Of a DNA stretch of 64,000 nt, positions 10,775-22,700 are shown piece after piece (the first letter of the stretch is position 1; each line of letters begins with the position of its first letter). The notes below the pieces were generated by a model that was not told where the DNA came from, ran no database searches, and saw only the letters and a program-made list of their open reading frames with translations. Source of the DNA: Hetaerina americana (Eukaryota; Arthropoda; Insecta; Odonata; Calopterygidae); NCBI GenBank assembly GCA_022747635.1, contig JAKTNV010000041.1:3572501-3636500 (forward strand), read 5' to 3'. The position numbers and the translations under genes are program-made.

Positions 10775-12061
10775 CACGATGGATTTCCCATAAGTACCCG
10801 GCCTGACCTAGAGATGGTAGTATTGGTTAAAAAATATCAATTTATTAGAAAGTACGTAATCTATATAGCATATATTTCAAGTTTGAACAGGCTGCATTGC
10901 TTAGTATTTGTATGGCAGCCATCGATGGTGGACGTTTCCAGTTAATTTGTGAAAATGGAGAAAATTGGTCATCGTTATGTGATATAATACTTTTAATTGA
11001 AAAGCCTCATCTCAGCCAATATAAAAGCTGTATTGGATTCTACTCCGGGTGAGTGCTCCTTCGTTTACAACAGGAAAATATTGGGTAGCAGAGTTTTAAC
11101 GAGGCCGTACGAGCTGTCAAGACGAGCATCGCATTGGTCGACCAAATGAGGTGATGACTCCAGACACGGCGAAGAAAATCCACAAACAGTTCCTAGATGA
11201 TCGTTGACTCAAAGTGCACGAGCTAGCAGACGTAGTAGCCATTTCAAAAAGTGCGGTACATCACACCTTAACTGAAAATTTGGACATGAGAAAGCTGTGT
11301 GCAAGATGGGTGCCACGTTTGCTCACGCTCGAGCAAAACCAGTGTCGTGAAGATGTCTCAATTGAGTGTTTAGCAAAGTTTCACAGCAACAAAGGAGAAT
11401 GATTTTTGCACCGCTTCATAGCCATGGATGAAACATGGGTCCATCACTTCACACCGGAGACAAAATAACAATCAAAATAATGGATTCAAAAGGGAGAACC
11501 GCCTCCAAAGAAGGCGAAGACCATTTAATCTGCGGGCAAGGTTATGGCTTCGGTTTTTCGGGATGCGCGTGGGATAACTTTCATTGGCTATCTTGAAAAA
11601 GGAAAAAATATCAACGGCGAGAATTATGCAAACCTATTGCAACGTTTGAGAAAAGAAATCAAGCCGCATTTGGCTAAGAAGAAAGTGTTGTTCCATCAAG
11701 ACAATGCACCAGATCTCAAATCCGTCATTGCAATGGCCAAAATTCACGAATTAAAGTTTGAATTCCTACCTCATGCCTCACCCTAATCCCCAGATTCAGC
11801 CCCCTCGGATTATTTTCTGTTCGCAAACTTGAAAAAATGTCTCGGTGGTCAAAGATTTTCCAATCGTGAAGGAGTGACGTCGGATGTTCATGGCTATTTT
11901 GAGGAGTAAGACAGTTCTTATTATGAAAAGGGTATCGAACTTATGGAACATTGCTGGGAAAAATGCATAGAGCTGAAAAGAGATTTAGTTGAAAAAAATA
12001 CATGATTCTCCAAAGTTTTGTTTCCTTTTTTGGGTCGGGTATCTCTGAGACCACCCTCGTA
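10775..12061 (+). mobile_element. mariner-like transposon, full-length relic
   Basis: About 1.29 kb, normal for mariner. The left end reads ACGATGG with TACCCGGCC inside it; the right end, reverse complemented, reads ACGAGGG with TACCCGACC, giving imperfect terminal inverted repeats. A right TA target remains at 12060-12061. Between them lies a decayed DD34D transposase. Confidence 0.82.
11040..12004 (+). pseudogene. mariner transposase (DD34D), decayed
   Basis: A transposase that would bind the terminal repeats and move the element by cut-and-paste at TA. Pieces in shifting frames are GECS near 11050, the second helix-turn-helix with VHELADVVAISKSAVHH and CARWVPRLL (11214-11402), MDETWVHHFTPETK with the first catalytic D near 11428, KVMASVFRDARGITF (from 11541), HQDNAP with the second D (about 11694-11711), and SDYFLF with the third D (11808). 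The C-terminus has ELMEHCWEKCIELKRD. Several stops and frameshifts separate the blocks. The spacing of the last two acidic residues fits a DD34D mariner allowing for a small deletion. Confidence 0.85.
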
Positions 12062-12169
12062 AAATCCTATAGCCAAATGACGACGCACAATCTATCTAGG
12101 GAATATTTAAAAAAATAAATAATTCTGGAGCTTACCATAAGAAAAAAATAAATTTGCCTCTTACAGTAA

Positions 12170-12540
12170 TTCATGCTTTAAAAACCTGATATCACACGCT
12201 AAAGACCAAGTTCCCAAAAACGAGAGTGGAGAAGTGTATGAACTAATGAGCAAGGAATGCTCCAATAAATATATTGGGAAAACGGGATGAAAGTTCAAAG
12301 AAAGGATAAAGGAGCACAAAAGATGTTTGAAAAATAAGAAAATAGCATACATCTTTGCGCAGCACCCATCAAACGTGACCACAAAAGCGACTTTGTGGCT
12401 AAAATTCATCATTCTTAAAATCAGGACATAGTCTTGATGCATCGGAGCAGTTGAAAATTTTCAAATCCGTCCGCTGCAAGGATGAATTTGCAAACAAAAT
12501 TATGTGTTCATCCCACTCCCCACTCCTGGAGTAACTGCTC
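12170..12540 (+). pseudogene. GIY-YIG endonuclease of a Penelope-like element, broken
   Basis: The translated plus strand contains GEVYELMSKECSNKYIGKTG (12228-12287), where the GIY and YIG pair appears as GEVYEL and KYIGKTG, followed by FKERIKEHKRCLKNKK and an AQHPSN segment. In Penelope-like elements this C-terminal nuclease cuts the target. A stop directly after the YIG segment and a frame change near 12410 break it; the other frame resumes with GHSLDASEQLKIFKSVRCKD and continues to CSSHSPLLE. These are typical of the region after the nuclease in this family. Confidence 0.75.
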
Positions 12541-12752
12541 TTCCAGGTGGAGCGCTCCCCACAGTGTGCATCCCCCTTCCGAACAAACCCCCATAAACGA
12601 CCAACGATTGACACCGAAGCAGTAATTCCCTCTCCCTCCAATCGCCCTTTTAACCTTATTTACCCATCCACCCTCCCTTTACCGTCCTCTCTGACCAATC
12701 CCCGCCTCTCCCGCTCAGAAGGTGTTAAAATACAAACTTGTACTCTACAAGG

Positions 12753-12792
12753 ATCACCTGATGATGACGTCCAACGTCGAAACCTGAGTGGT
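12753..12792 (+). ncRNA. Hammerhead-ribozyme-like motif in Penelope-like tail
   Basis: CTGATGA (12758-12764) is followed by stem II, GACGT and ACGTC around CCA (12766-12778), then GAAA (12779-12782). Outer stem I can form between ATCAC (12753-12757) and GTGGT (12788-12792). The bases between GAAA and stem I (CCTGA) do not give a normal stem III or cleavage triplet, so this copy may be inactive. AATAAA follows at 12800. Confidence 0.55.
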
Positions 12793-12850
12793 GTTCTCAA
12801 TAAAGTGAGTGCAATAGTAAGTCAAATATTCGTTTCAATATTGTTATGAA

Positions 12851-13206
12851 AATAACATAAAGTTACATCGGAGGTAACAAACTTCACAGCACTTCCTTTG
12901 ATTTAAGCTATAGTGTGTCTCAATTCCAGACTCCCTCCAACCCTCAACTCAAGCTCAAAACAATAGAAAAGGCACACTCGATTCCTGGAATAAACAAGGG
13001 ATCAGTATCTGACATTAATTACCCCAATCTTCAGATATTTTCACGCCCCCCTCACTCCCAAGGCCTTCCATACCAATCCCACACTTCAAAACCTTCCCCT
13101 CCCAAACCTTTCCCCGCCTTCCCCTTCACTGCAGCGTCCTTGTTCTCTCCTCTTGAAACCTTCTGTCTCTGCCACGCAAACACTACTCGTGGATTGCAGG
13201 GTACTA
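12851..13206. other. No gene seen
   Basis: Pyrimidine-rich stretch with a 104-codon open frame (12915-13229) of low-complexity composition. No domain recognised. Confidence 0.5.
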
Positions 13207-13400
13207 ACATTAAAAAAAAACACTATTAAGGGAAGCGACGGGAAACCACACCAACTGATTATTTCAATGAAATTATAAAAGTAGGATCAACTGGATGAAA
13301 TTAATGACTGAGAGGGGCAGGGCCGCCGGGGTCGTCATCACATGAAACCCTTGCGCAGCCAACAGGATAGGGACGGCAGTAGAGGAGAAGACCGCCGCCG
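13207..13400 (+). mobile_element. RTE-like 5' fragment, degraded
   Basis: AACACTATTAAGGG, ACGGGAAACCAC, then CCGGGGTCGTCATC and GAAACCCTTGC line up in order with 1108-1330 of copy 1, the end of the leader and the start of the endonuclease frame. Small gaps and substitutions make it an old piece without coding capacity. Confidence 0.7.
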
Positions 13401-14160
13401 TAAAGAGACACGCAATGCCGGAATGACGAAAGCATGAATCCGGCGCTTAGTTTCGCGTGGCAGAGGGGAGAATGGCGGGAAAGGGAGGTAGGTGGGAGGA
13501 ACAAAGAAAAGGACGAAAATGAAGGAGGCAAAATGTATTCATTGCTAAAGAACGACCTATTGTGAAATGCTAATTGGATATTTAATGACGCGTTACAGCG
13601 TGCATTAAAAGTGCAGCTATGTGAATTACCCTATTCGTTTATTTTCACCAGTGTGGGAAAAACCAGGGATGCAAGGTTTTTAAGTCCAAGATCATAAAAG
13701 AGAGGAGAAAAAAACCATTTGGCACGTTATTGAAAGAAATACGTTTCAGACTCAAATGTCTGGTAACACTTCCGCGTGACAATTCAGACATTTCACTCAT
13801 CCGCTACGCTTTTAAGGGAAAAGGTAAACGGGACAAGTTGAAATATAAAATTCATGAGCAAAATTTCATAATTTAGTTTTACCCAGAATTATATCTACAT
13901 AAAGATGGAACTTCGTAAAGTTAAGAGCTTCCACAGTCACCTTTAATCTTTTGGGCATGTTTGAATTTTAAAAAACCTAATTAAATTGAAACCCTAATAA
14001 AAATGTTTAGCATATTTTAGTATTCGCCATAATAGGAATTATCAATGCATTAACGAGCCTCTCTTGCCGCTGTTAAAAGGTACAAGAAGTTGGGGGTTAA
14101 GGAATAATTTAGCATGGTATAGCCAAAGAGTCGTAATCAGATGATAAGAGTAATATTACG
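13401..14160. other. No gene seen
   Basis: AT-rich DNA without recognised repeats; only short open frames. Confidence 0.55.
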
Positions 14161-14286
14161 TATATAAGCCTGCATAGCACGGCTCCAAATGCCTCGGGTG
14201 CCATCCGTCTTCTGCATGCAGCGTCTCGCATAGGCACGTCTATTCGCCCGCGAGCGCGTGATTCGCCCCCCACCCCCTTCCCCCAA

Positions 14287-14310
14287 CCCCCCCCACCCAC
14301 CCACCCACCG
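14287..14310 (-). other. G-quadruplex motif
   Basis: The plus strand has a C-run then CCCACCCACCCACC, so the minus strand has four G runs of three or more with one-base loops. Confidence 0.75.
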
Positions 14311-14459
14311 TCTCGCGCCCTTGAGTGATCTCCTTCCGGCGCCATTACTCCCTCTCGCATCCCTCCAGCCCTCCCCATTCTCCCTCCGCTCACCCCCCTC
14401 CTCCTCCAGGCCACCCCTCAAATATCCCTCCCTTCTCATAATTCAACGGGGGTGGAAGA

Positions 14460-14476
14460 GGGAGGGAGGGTGGGGG
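14460..14476 (+). other. G-quadruplex motif
   Basis: GGGAGGGAGGGTGGGGG, four G runs with single-base loops. Confidence 0.75.
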
Positions 14477-14665
14477 TAGGAGAGAGAAATCTTTTAGATT
14501 TTTCGAAGCAGGCAATAAATCACATCCGATCGGCTCCTTCTTGCAAGAACGAACGAGGGTGTGCGTGTGTGTGCTTGTGCGTTTAATTAAAAATTGGAAT
14601 AATTTATAATGGGGTTAATTAACCAGTGTCTCGGGGAGATCTTCGCCCTCCACCCCCAAACAGGA

Positions 14666-14682
14666 GGGTGGGCGGGTGGGGG
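14666..14682 (+). other. G-quadruplex motif
   Basis: GGGTGGGCGGGTGGGGG, four G runs with single-base loops. Confidence 0.75.
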
Positions 14683-15110
14683 CGGTCGTTTGGCGTCCTC
14701 TGCCGGCGCTTCCGATGCCTGTCGGTGGCAGGGGGAGGCAGCAAGTAAGAGAGGGAAGAGCGCTGTTTGTTTCGGAAAATTGGAGGAGGGAAGGGGAGAG
14801 GTTTGTTTGGTTGGGCGGCGGACGCGGTAAATGAGCGAGTGAATTAAGTTCACGGGTTGGAGCGAAGAGATGGGCTGGGGTTCGGTTGGGAAGGGGGAGA
14901 GAGAGAGACAGGAGGGTCCCCCTCCCACTCCGCATTGCTGGAGGGGGTGTGTTTGTGTGAGGGCGGAGAGCCATTTGAAGTTGACGTGGGGCGGGAGAGA
15001 GTTCAACAAAAGGGCAGAAGTACAACGCGATCGCACGGCAGACATTCATCCACGAGTCTCTGCCGCCACACGGAGCGAAGAGTTTCACGGAAAAAATGTC
15101 GCTTCCGAAA

Positions 15111-18100
15111 TTGAAATTTCAGCGAGGGGAAATTATTCGGGTTTAGAATTTGGAAACTCTTGGAAATTTGAGGAGTCACTGATCACTACTTGGATGGCTC
15201 AACTGAGATGCGGAATATCAGAAATGTTCACTTATTTCGCACGTCAACGCAATGCAAGAGAAAAGTTTCCCGTTTCGTGAGTAAGCGTCGCGAAAAAGGT
15301 TTTCACAGTCATCACTAGAGAGCCTGTGCTGGGAGAAATTGAAAGGATGAATTATATCCGTGCGACTTCAAATGTTTTCCAAAGTACAAATCATTAATGT
15401 TTAACGCCGACATAGAAATAATAAATTAACCCCACACTATGAAATTGGAGGGTGAGGTCAGAAAATAACATTGCGATGGGGCATTTTTCTCTCGTGCAAA
15501 TAGTGACCTCAACAATAGGAAACAACGTGGAAGACAATTTGAAATTCACGAAAATAAAACGATACCGAAATATTGTTTGCGGTTGGAAAGGAAGTTCTAA
15601 ATACATTTCAGTCGTCATTTCGCGTATTCCTCGGCCATTTCAATTGGGGAAGTGGGTTATCATGTATTTGATTTATAAACTCCGTGTCGGTTCAAGAGCA
15701 ACTAGAATATCAAGCATAGAAAGTCCGAACTGTTTTACATGAATGCTTATCAAACAGTTCACGAGAATGTAATTATATTGCTTACAATTGCGGTTATAGT
15801 ATTTCACAGGATAGAGATGCTGGTGAAATGCTTCTAGGATCATGTTTATTTCCTCCCCATAAAACAGGGGTATTACCGGCCACATCCCAGCTCTCGAGCA
15901 CTACGACTGACGGACTGAATTCACGAGGGAAGCCGCGACGTCGTTAGTGAGAACTCGGGAGAATTCTCGCTCCTCTGAAAAGATGCCCTCGCTTCGACGC
16001 CACGTGATTGCAGAATCGCGCGATACGCGAGAACGTGACTCGTGCTGTGGCACGTGGCTCCCTTCCTCACCGATGCCCGTGCATCACTTACACACCTCAG
16101 GGTGTTGCTCGAGAGGTTAGCTTTGCGTGATTTCATCCCTCACAGTCCCTTGCTTCTTTTCGATAGACGCGACACTTGGAAAGTCTCTCACGAGCGACCG
16201 ACCATTGGTTCCTTGGACCACCTTAGCGACTTCCACATTTCGCTCTTAAGTTTTACAATTTTCCGTTACCATAAAGGTCACCAACAACCTCTCGGTTAAA
16301 GCAATAAAACATTTATATAATCTTTATCCCGGCCTAGCGGTCGTTCAGGTCTGTTCAAGGGCTTGCTAACTGGAACGCAGAATTGTTATGGTTGGAATAT
16401 TCCCGCTTATCAACCAGCAGTTGACTTATTCCGGTCTGGCGGTAACATCCGCGTCAAGTTGTCCTACGCGTAAACTAAGGCTTGGATGAATGAGGCATCA
16501 TGAAACAGAGCACGAACGCGCGGGAGCGGATTGAGAGTCTTATGGTTTTCGTTCGACGCTCCAGATATTTAACCCGTGAGATGTCCTTGAAAATGTCTTC
16601 ACCGGAGATTTATATGATTTTGAATTTAGAATATAAATTGCCTGCTGGTCTTATAATTCTTCTTGAAACGTCAGCGAGCCATCAATTATTATTCGTACAT
16701 CTCCTTGAAATATGAGCCAGCCAATACCTTCTAATCCTTTAAAGGAATGTCTTAAGCGTTATTTCAGAGCATATATTTCGTGTTTTCGAGATGAATTCTT
16801 GAAGCTTTCTCCTGAGAATTCAAACAAATTCTCTCAAGTTTCCCATAATCTAGGATATGTTCGCATAATATCTTTACAAAAAATAACAGCACCTTGATTT
16901 CTGCAATTCGACTGAAATGTTTGCATTTCCACTCTCAGGAACGAATTCTACTTTCGCTGGTATTTGCTTTCAATTTCAGACAATTGTCCACGGCCAAGTT
17001 TAAAATAGTCATTGATGTTTTATCACTTAACACATATTTTCCATAAAATATGAGATCACTGTCGAAGCCTGCACTGGTGCATCTTTTTAAGGGTTAACTT
17101 TTTAACAACTTTATTTTGCCAAATGAAAAATGAGAATAATTTATCGATGGCACTAGCAGGTACTTTAGATTGAAATATGTTTATAATTCTCATATTGGAA
17201 AAGAAATACGTCGCAATTGATTGTTAATTTTCAAATAGGAAGTGTAGTTTAAAAATGATTCCACATTGGAACATTGAGTGGACTAAAAACTTTGTCAAAG
17301 TACCCGGAATTGGATTTGTGTAAACCGAGAACTTTCGGTGTCTTAAGGCGAGAATTCACCTTTGGTCGCTATACTGCTCGAAAATATCGCAGTTGGTCGT
17401 TCGTTAAGCGGCCGATGATCCCTCGATCCTTCTGCAAATCCGCAAGAAAGGTTTCACAAAAAATATTTGTTTACAGGCATTTTACTTCGCTTTTAGACGC
17501 AACTTGCGGGTCATTTGACTAATATAAATTCACAATACTTTTAAAGAGGAAAGCCGTTCGGTTCCACACGAATGTTTATGATATTTTTACGTCAATTTTT
17601 GCCGTCAGGTCAACATAACCAAATTGCTATTGGCATATGACGACGATCACCTCATAGAAAATAGTTAGGATTCTACTCTCGAGTATGTAACAAGGGTTAT
17701 GTTCAAGAAAATTGAATATAAACGCCATTCATTGAGAAGCAAATGAAAAATGAGAAAAAAATATGCATTCACGTAAATGAGTGTTCGAATATTCCACTGA
17801 ACCAAATGCGTTCAACGTAATAATCTAGAACACTGTCATCAAGACGTTTTTCCGCAGAATCTCTACTCTCGCGATTGAATGGCATTAATCGTTGGGAAGA
17901 GTTCATCTGGGCGTTTAAATTGATAAAAAAGTTGCCCTGAATTTTGGCATAATGATTTTAAAAAGCAAATTAACGAATCAGGAACTTAGAATGGTATCAT
18001 TAATCCAATGATCATGCCAAATGAGCGTGCCTTGCCTTGCAGAATTAACCGGAATCCGTCATTTCAAAAATATTCTAAGATGCTTCCCAGTGTGAAAATT

Positions 18101-20600
18101 GACATTTTTAACGCACATCAGTCGAATGAATGACCATATTTCAATTCGTTATAAAAATGTTTATCAAACTTTTTCACTTCGTGGAAAATTTATCATCCCC
18201 CTGAACTCAATAAAAGTGCTTTGTTTACCTCTTGCAATAATTACAAGTTTCTGGTTTCACCGTGATGAAAATATTAAGTGGGCGCGGAAGAGGTCTCGCG
18301 TGCTCCCCGCACTTTATGATTGTTTTCGCCGATAACTCAGCCTGTTTTTGCCCTCCCTTTCCCGAGGGAATGTCATTTTCACGAGCCGGAATATGCTCTG
18401 CACGGTAGGCAATGAATGCTAGCGAAAACAATATAATACGGATAAATACTCGGAGAAGGGTGAATTCCGTGAAGACACCTTTCCGTGACTCGGTGGAGTA
18501 ACACGAACGGCACTTCCAACAGGGCGAGAGCCGGAGATTATGATGACTTCTTCCCGTTAACGTCGTGCCAATCCTCCCCTTCGATCGAGGGACACCGCCA
18601 CCGAAATACTTCTTCCTACTTCACAATTTTTCTGTTCAAACTTTAGGATATTTATGAACACATTTGAAAGCAAATATTTTCATAGTTTATACAACTAAGC
18701 TGGTAAATTTTCATAGAAAGTAAACATTCGGCACATAAGCATATTAGGCACTCGAAAAATTAGTTTTGAATTGCGAAGTAATTTAAATTAGGAGGGTTGA
18801 CCAAAAATTAACTTACGTTTCGGCCTAGCGTGGCGGTGGCTAGAGAGCTAGAGCCACTATCTTGGTGTGTCTAAACATCCCTACCGTACTCAGTACTACT
18901 CATCCAGCTGCGGTTGTGTGTGTGCAGACTGTGGTGGTTCTTCTTCTTCCACTTTGCTCACGTTGCGAAATGTTAAAATGTGCGCAACAATATGAAATCC
19001 CGTGCGTTGTGAAGTGCGATCTGTGATTAGGTTTTCACTGGCAAAAACTAACATGAGCCAATTGAAATTCATATGGCAACTTTGTGAAGTGTGTACGGAG
19101 ACGGAATGAAGGCGGAGTGAGGCAGTGGTGCATTCTCCGTTTTAAAATGGCCGCAGCACCAATGCTCACGACGAGGACACCCCAGTGCTCGGCCTAGCCT
19201 TGTGGTGACAGATGAACTGACCGTGAAAACCTACGAAAAAATCGTGAAAATCACCGATTTACTCTCACGGATTTCTCGCTAGACGCGACTTTGCGGCGCA
19301 GCTCTTTGATAGTGACGCAGAATTGCACGCTGGTGTAAGCAAGTGGTTAAAATGTATGCAATAAAAGTAATTCTTCAGAAACGGAATTGAAAAGCTTGTG
19401 AATAGCGAATTTGTAGAAAGCTTAAAATTCTTCCTTTCAAACGTATGCAAGAAAACGTTTTCCTTTATACTAGTTCCATATTTCATTTCAAAACGAAAGC
19501 TACTTCCTGGAAAATCCTCAACTATAAAATTAACTGAATTAATCTTATGAATTTTAAGTTATTAAATCTCATTTTTATTGAACCCACGCTCGCTTTTCAA
19601 ACTATAGAAATAGGCATTCTGAATAAGTCAGGTAAAGCCCAGCCCTTTCATAAGTAATACGTGTGACAAGAACAGCCCATGATTGCAAGTTAACGTTGCA
19701 ATGGTCATTTCATTATGGCCTGGCAATCAACACTGCAATTAAGTGTGCGTAAGAATCCTTTCTAGCTGCACAGACGACATGGGATACCAGTCACCGTACA
19801 CTCTACCAACAACATAATTCCGCTTGACCGTCACGCGGAAGTTGGTTTCGTCGGTGTTTGCTCCAGCAATGCCAGACGTGCGTACCTCTGGAAGGCGAGG
19901 GTTGTCTTGGCTTTGAGCGAGCCAAAGCGAGGAACATCCTCCAATTAGAATTCACTCTCCCCTCGTCGGCAAAAATTCACACGAACGAGATGTCGCAACA
20001 TCTCCACAAATCGGACACGCATTCGGAAAGAGTAACGGCGACTGCGAAGTGCGACTCCGCGGGGGGTCGGGAAGGGGGGGGGGGGGAAACAGTACCCAGC
20101 GAGTTCCGGCGAGCGATAAAACAGACAAAGCGCCCGTCCATGCAAAGACGCCTTACTTATTCAAGAAGCTTAATTTATTGAGGCTATTCATCTTGCCATC
20201 TGCACTATCGCTTTGGCGCGACTGAATGGGATTGGGGGCCGCAATATGAAGTGATTTAAATAACAGACGCCGGGGAAAGAGGAGGGGTATGATTGATAGA
20301 ACACTTCGCTCGGCAACCGGGAGGCTTTTACAACACCAACTACTAAGCAACCGACAGAATTCTTCCGAATGTCTTCAATTTCTTCACGCACACATGTGAA
20401 ATAAACCTCAGTTAAAAAAGAAATAAGTCACGCAAATTCTTTTCTTTATTTTACCGTCCACAACTAGAATTTATGGCAGTACTTGACACTCCATCACTAA
20501 CCAACGACAAATGCGCTTCGAATTGGCATGAACATTCAGCATATGTGAACCAATTTAAAGAAAACGTAGGACTTGTAGGCTGACACAACATCCAGGAGCC
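15111..20600. other. No gene seen (about 5.5 kb)
   Basis: Mostly AT-rich unique-looking DNA. Open frames are short, overlap on both strands and carry no recognisable domain. A 13-base G run lies at 20074-20086. The moderately GC-rich stretch at 18800-19320 was inspected for exons and element ends without result. Confidence 0.55.
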
Positions 20601-21234
20601 TTTCCACTCCCTTTGCTAAGAGCGCCCCTGTGTAACATGAGCATTCAAGGACCATCCAATGGTGGCCATCGGGAGTGACATCAAATATCTTGTCCCCCTT
20701 CCCATATCAACCCACGGAGAGTGAAAGGCATCATCATCACAGCCTCCCTTGGCACATGGCCAAGGGGGGAACACTTCCCCCTTCGGGAGAGAGGAGTGCT
20801 CTTGGGTAATGCCGGCGCGTTTCACGGACAAAGGGGAGGAGGAAAGAGTGTCAGTTTGGCCACTCATTACGGCGAGTGCGAAGGTGCGAACTCCCATTCG
20901 AGTTTGGCGGCGGGAATGAGAGCGGCGCATTCGTCCATTGAACGGAATGCCAATCTACGCGACGCCTCGGGAGTCTCGCGGGAGGAAGAGTCCACTTATA
21001 AGCGCCGGGTCTCTCTCCACCTTTCTTCTTCGGCTCCTCACAAAACCTGCCTTTCTCCACATCCAAATATGAATACCAGCAGTCCAAGCGAAGAGAGAAA
21101 TCCGGTGCACCCATGGGAATCGCACATGGGTGAAGGTGACGGCGTCTTCTGGGTCGCCAATCGGTATCAAAATACAAAAACAGCATAAAAATAAACAACG
21201 AGAACCGAACATGGACAGGGGAAAAATTTAATTT
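20601..21234. other. No gene supported; open frames of uncertain status
   Basis: A 155-codon plus-strand frame (20721-21188) overlaps three minus-strand frames. None has a recognisable domain, so I treat them as chance frames in a GC-richer stretch. Confidence 0.45.
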
Positions 21235-21822
<588 letters not shown>

Positions 21823-21846
21823 GATATATATATATATATATATATA

Positions 21847-21920
<74 letters not shown>
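21823..21920. repeat. (TA)n then (CA)n array
   Basis: TA repeats broken once at 21847, ending in about eleven CA units. Confidence 0.95.
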
Positions 21921-22640
21921 TAACGCGAACTCCCGTCACATGGTGAACAAATATTCAGTCGCATGGAAATAGATATAAGGGAAACACATCGGAACACATA
22001 GAAAGGAGAAGAAACAAGAGAGGTGGGGAAGGCGAAATCGAACAGATTGCAAGCATTATGACTCCGTGCCTACAATAATATTGGGTTTGCATGCATGAAA
22101 TGACGTCTCCGTCCTGTTAAGGGAGCATCACAGAGTGCTCCACGATGGTGCACAAAGGGAGTGGCAGGGAGGGGTCGCATAATTCAGGCGCCGGCAACCC
22201 TGTCGATGGGCGACTAAAAGACCCCCTGAGCGCTCGCTGGTCCGGGCGCCGATCCCCTCCGGGCGGTCGATCCCTCCTTCGCCCCCCCATCTCATGGCGG
22301 CGGGAGCACCTCGGATAACATATTTCCAGATTCGACAGGAACGACGGGATGGAGTCGGCACTGCTGCCATCGTCCATCATTCGAGAGGTCTCTTCTTCCC
22401 ACCCCTCCCCCTCCCGATCCCCTCGCTCTCTCACCGGGCGAAGGGAGGGGGTATGAAGGAGGGGGGGGGGCGTGGTGGGTCTCCATTTCCATCCACTCCC
22501 TCTCCGCGCCCACATCACATCCATCCGCCCACCACGCGAGGCATTTCCCACGAGGCTGGGTGCGGCTAGGCATGATGCAGGGTTTTTGCGCGAGGGGTGG
22601 GGGGCGTGACCCCTTCGGCCTAACACGCTTAAACCACTTC
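21921..22640. other. GC-rich island, no gene supported
   Basis: From about 22120 the sequence is GC-rich with CpG and C runs. Overlapping frames on both strands (22117-22626 minus; 22294-22569 plus) look like composition artefacts. A promoter island is possible but unproven. Confidence 0.4.
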
Positions 22641-22700
22641 AGGAATCAACCCGAAGGCCGGTTTGATGAGTTTGGCGATGGAGCACACGACGTGCACCAA
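22641..22700. repeat. Second copy of the 18-bp dispersed motif
   Basis: AACCCGAAGGCCGGTTTG at 22648-22665 matches 4333-4350 with one difference. Confidence 0.35.

Larger units (their letters stand above)
12161..12850 (+). mobile_element. Penelope-like element, 3' part
   Basis: A GIY-YIG endonuclease remnant is followed by a tail with a hammerhead-like motif and AATAAA. This order is characteristic of Penelope-like retroelements, whose terminal repeats are known to carry hammerhead motifs. The reverse transcriptase is missing upstream, where the mariner relic lies. Confidence 0.7.
14170..15110. promoter_or_regulatory. GC-rich, CpG-containing island with G-quadruplex motifs
   Basis: Base composition shifts sharply from the AT-rich surroundings. 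Many overlapping open frames on both strands (for example 14109-14439 minus and 14587-15088 minus) arise from this low-complexity GC bias and are not called genes. Such islands often mark promoters, but no start site or exon could be identified. Confidence 0.4.

Noticed and set aside
14109..15280. Several 70-150-codon frames on both strands
   Set aside because: Proline-, glycine- and arginine-rich low-complexity products expected from a GC-rich island.
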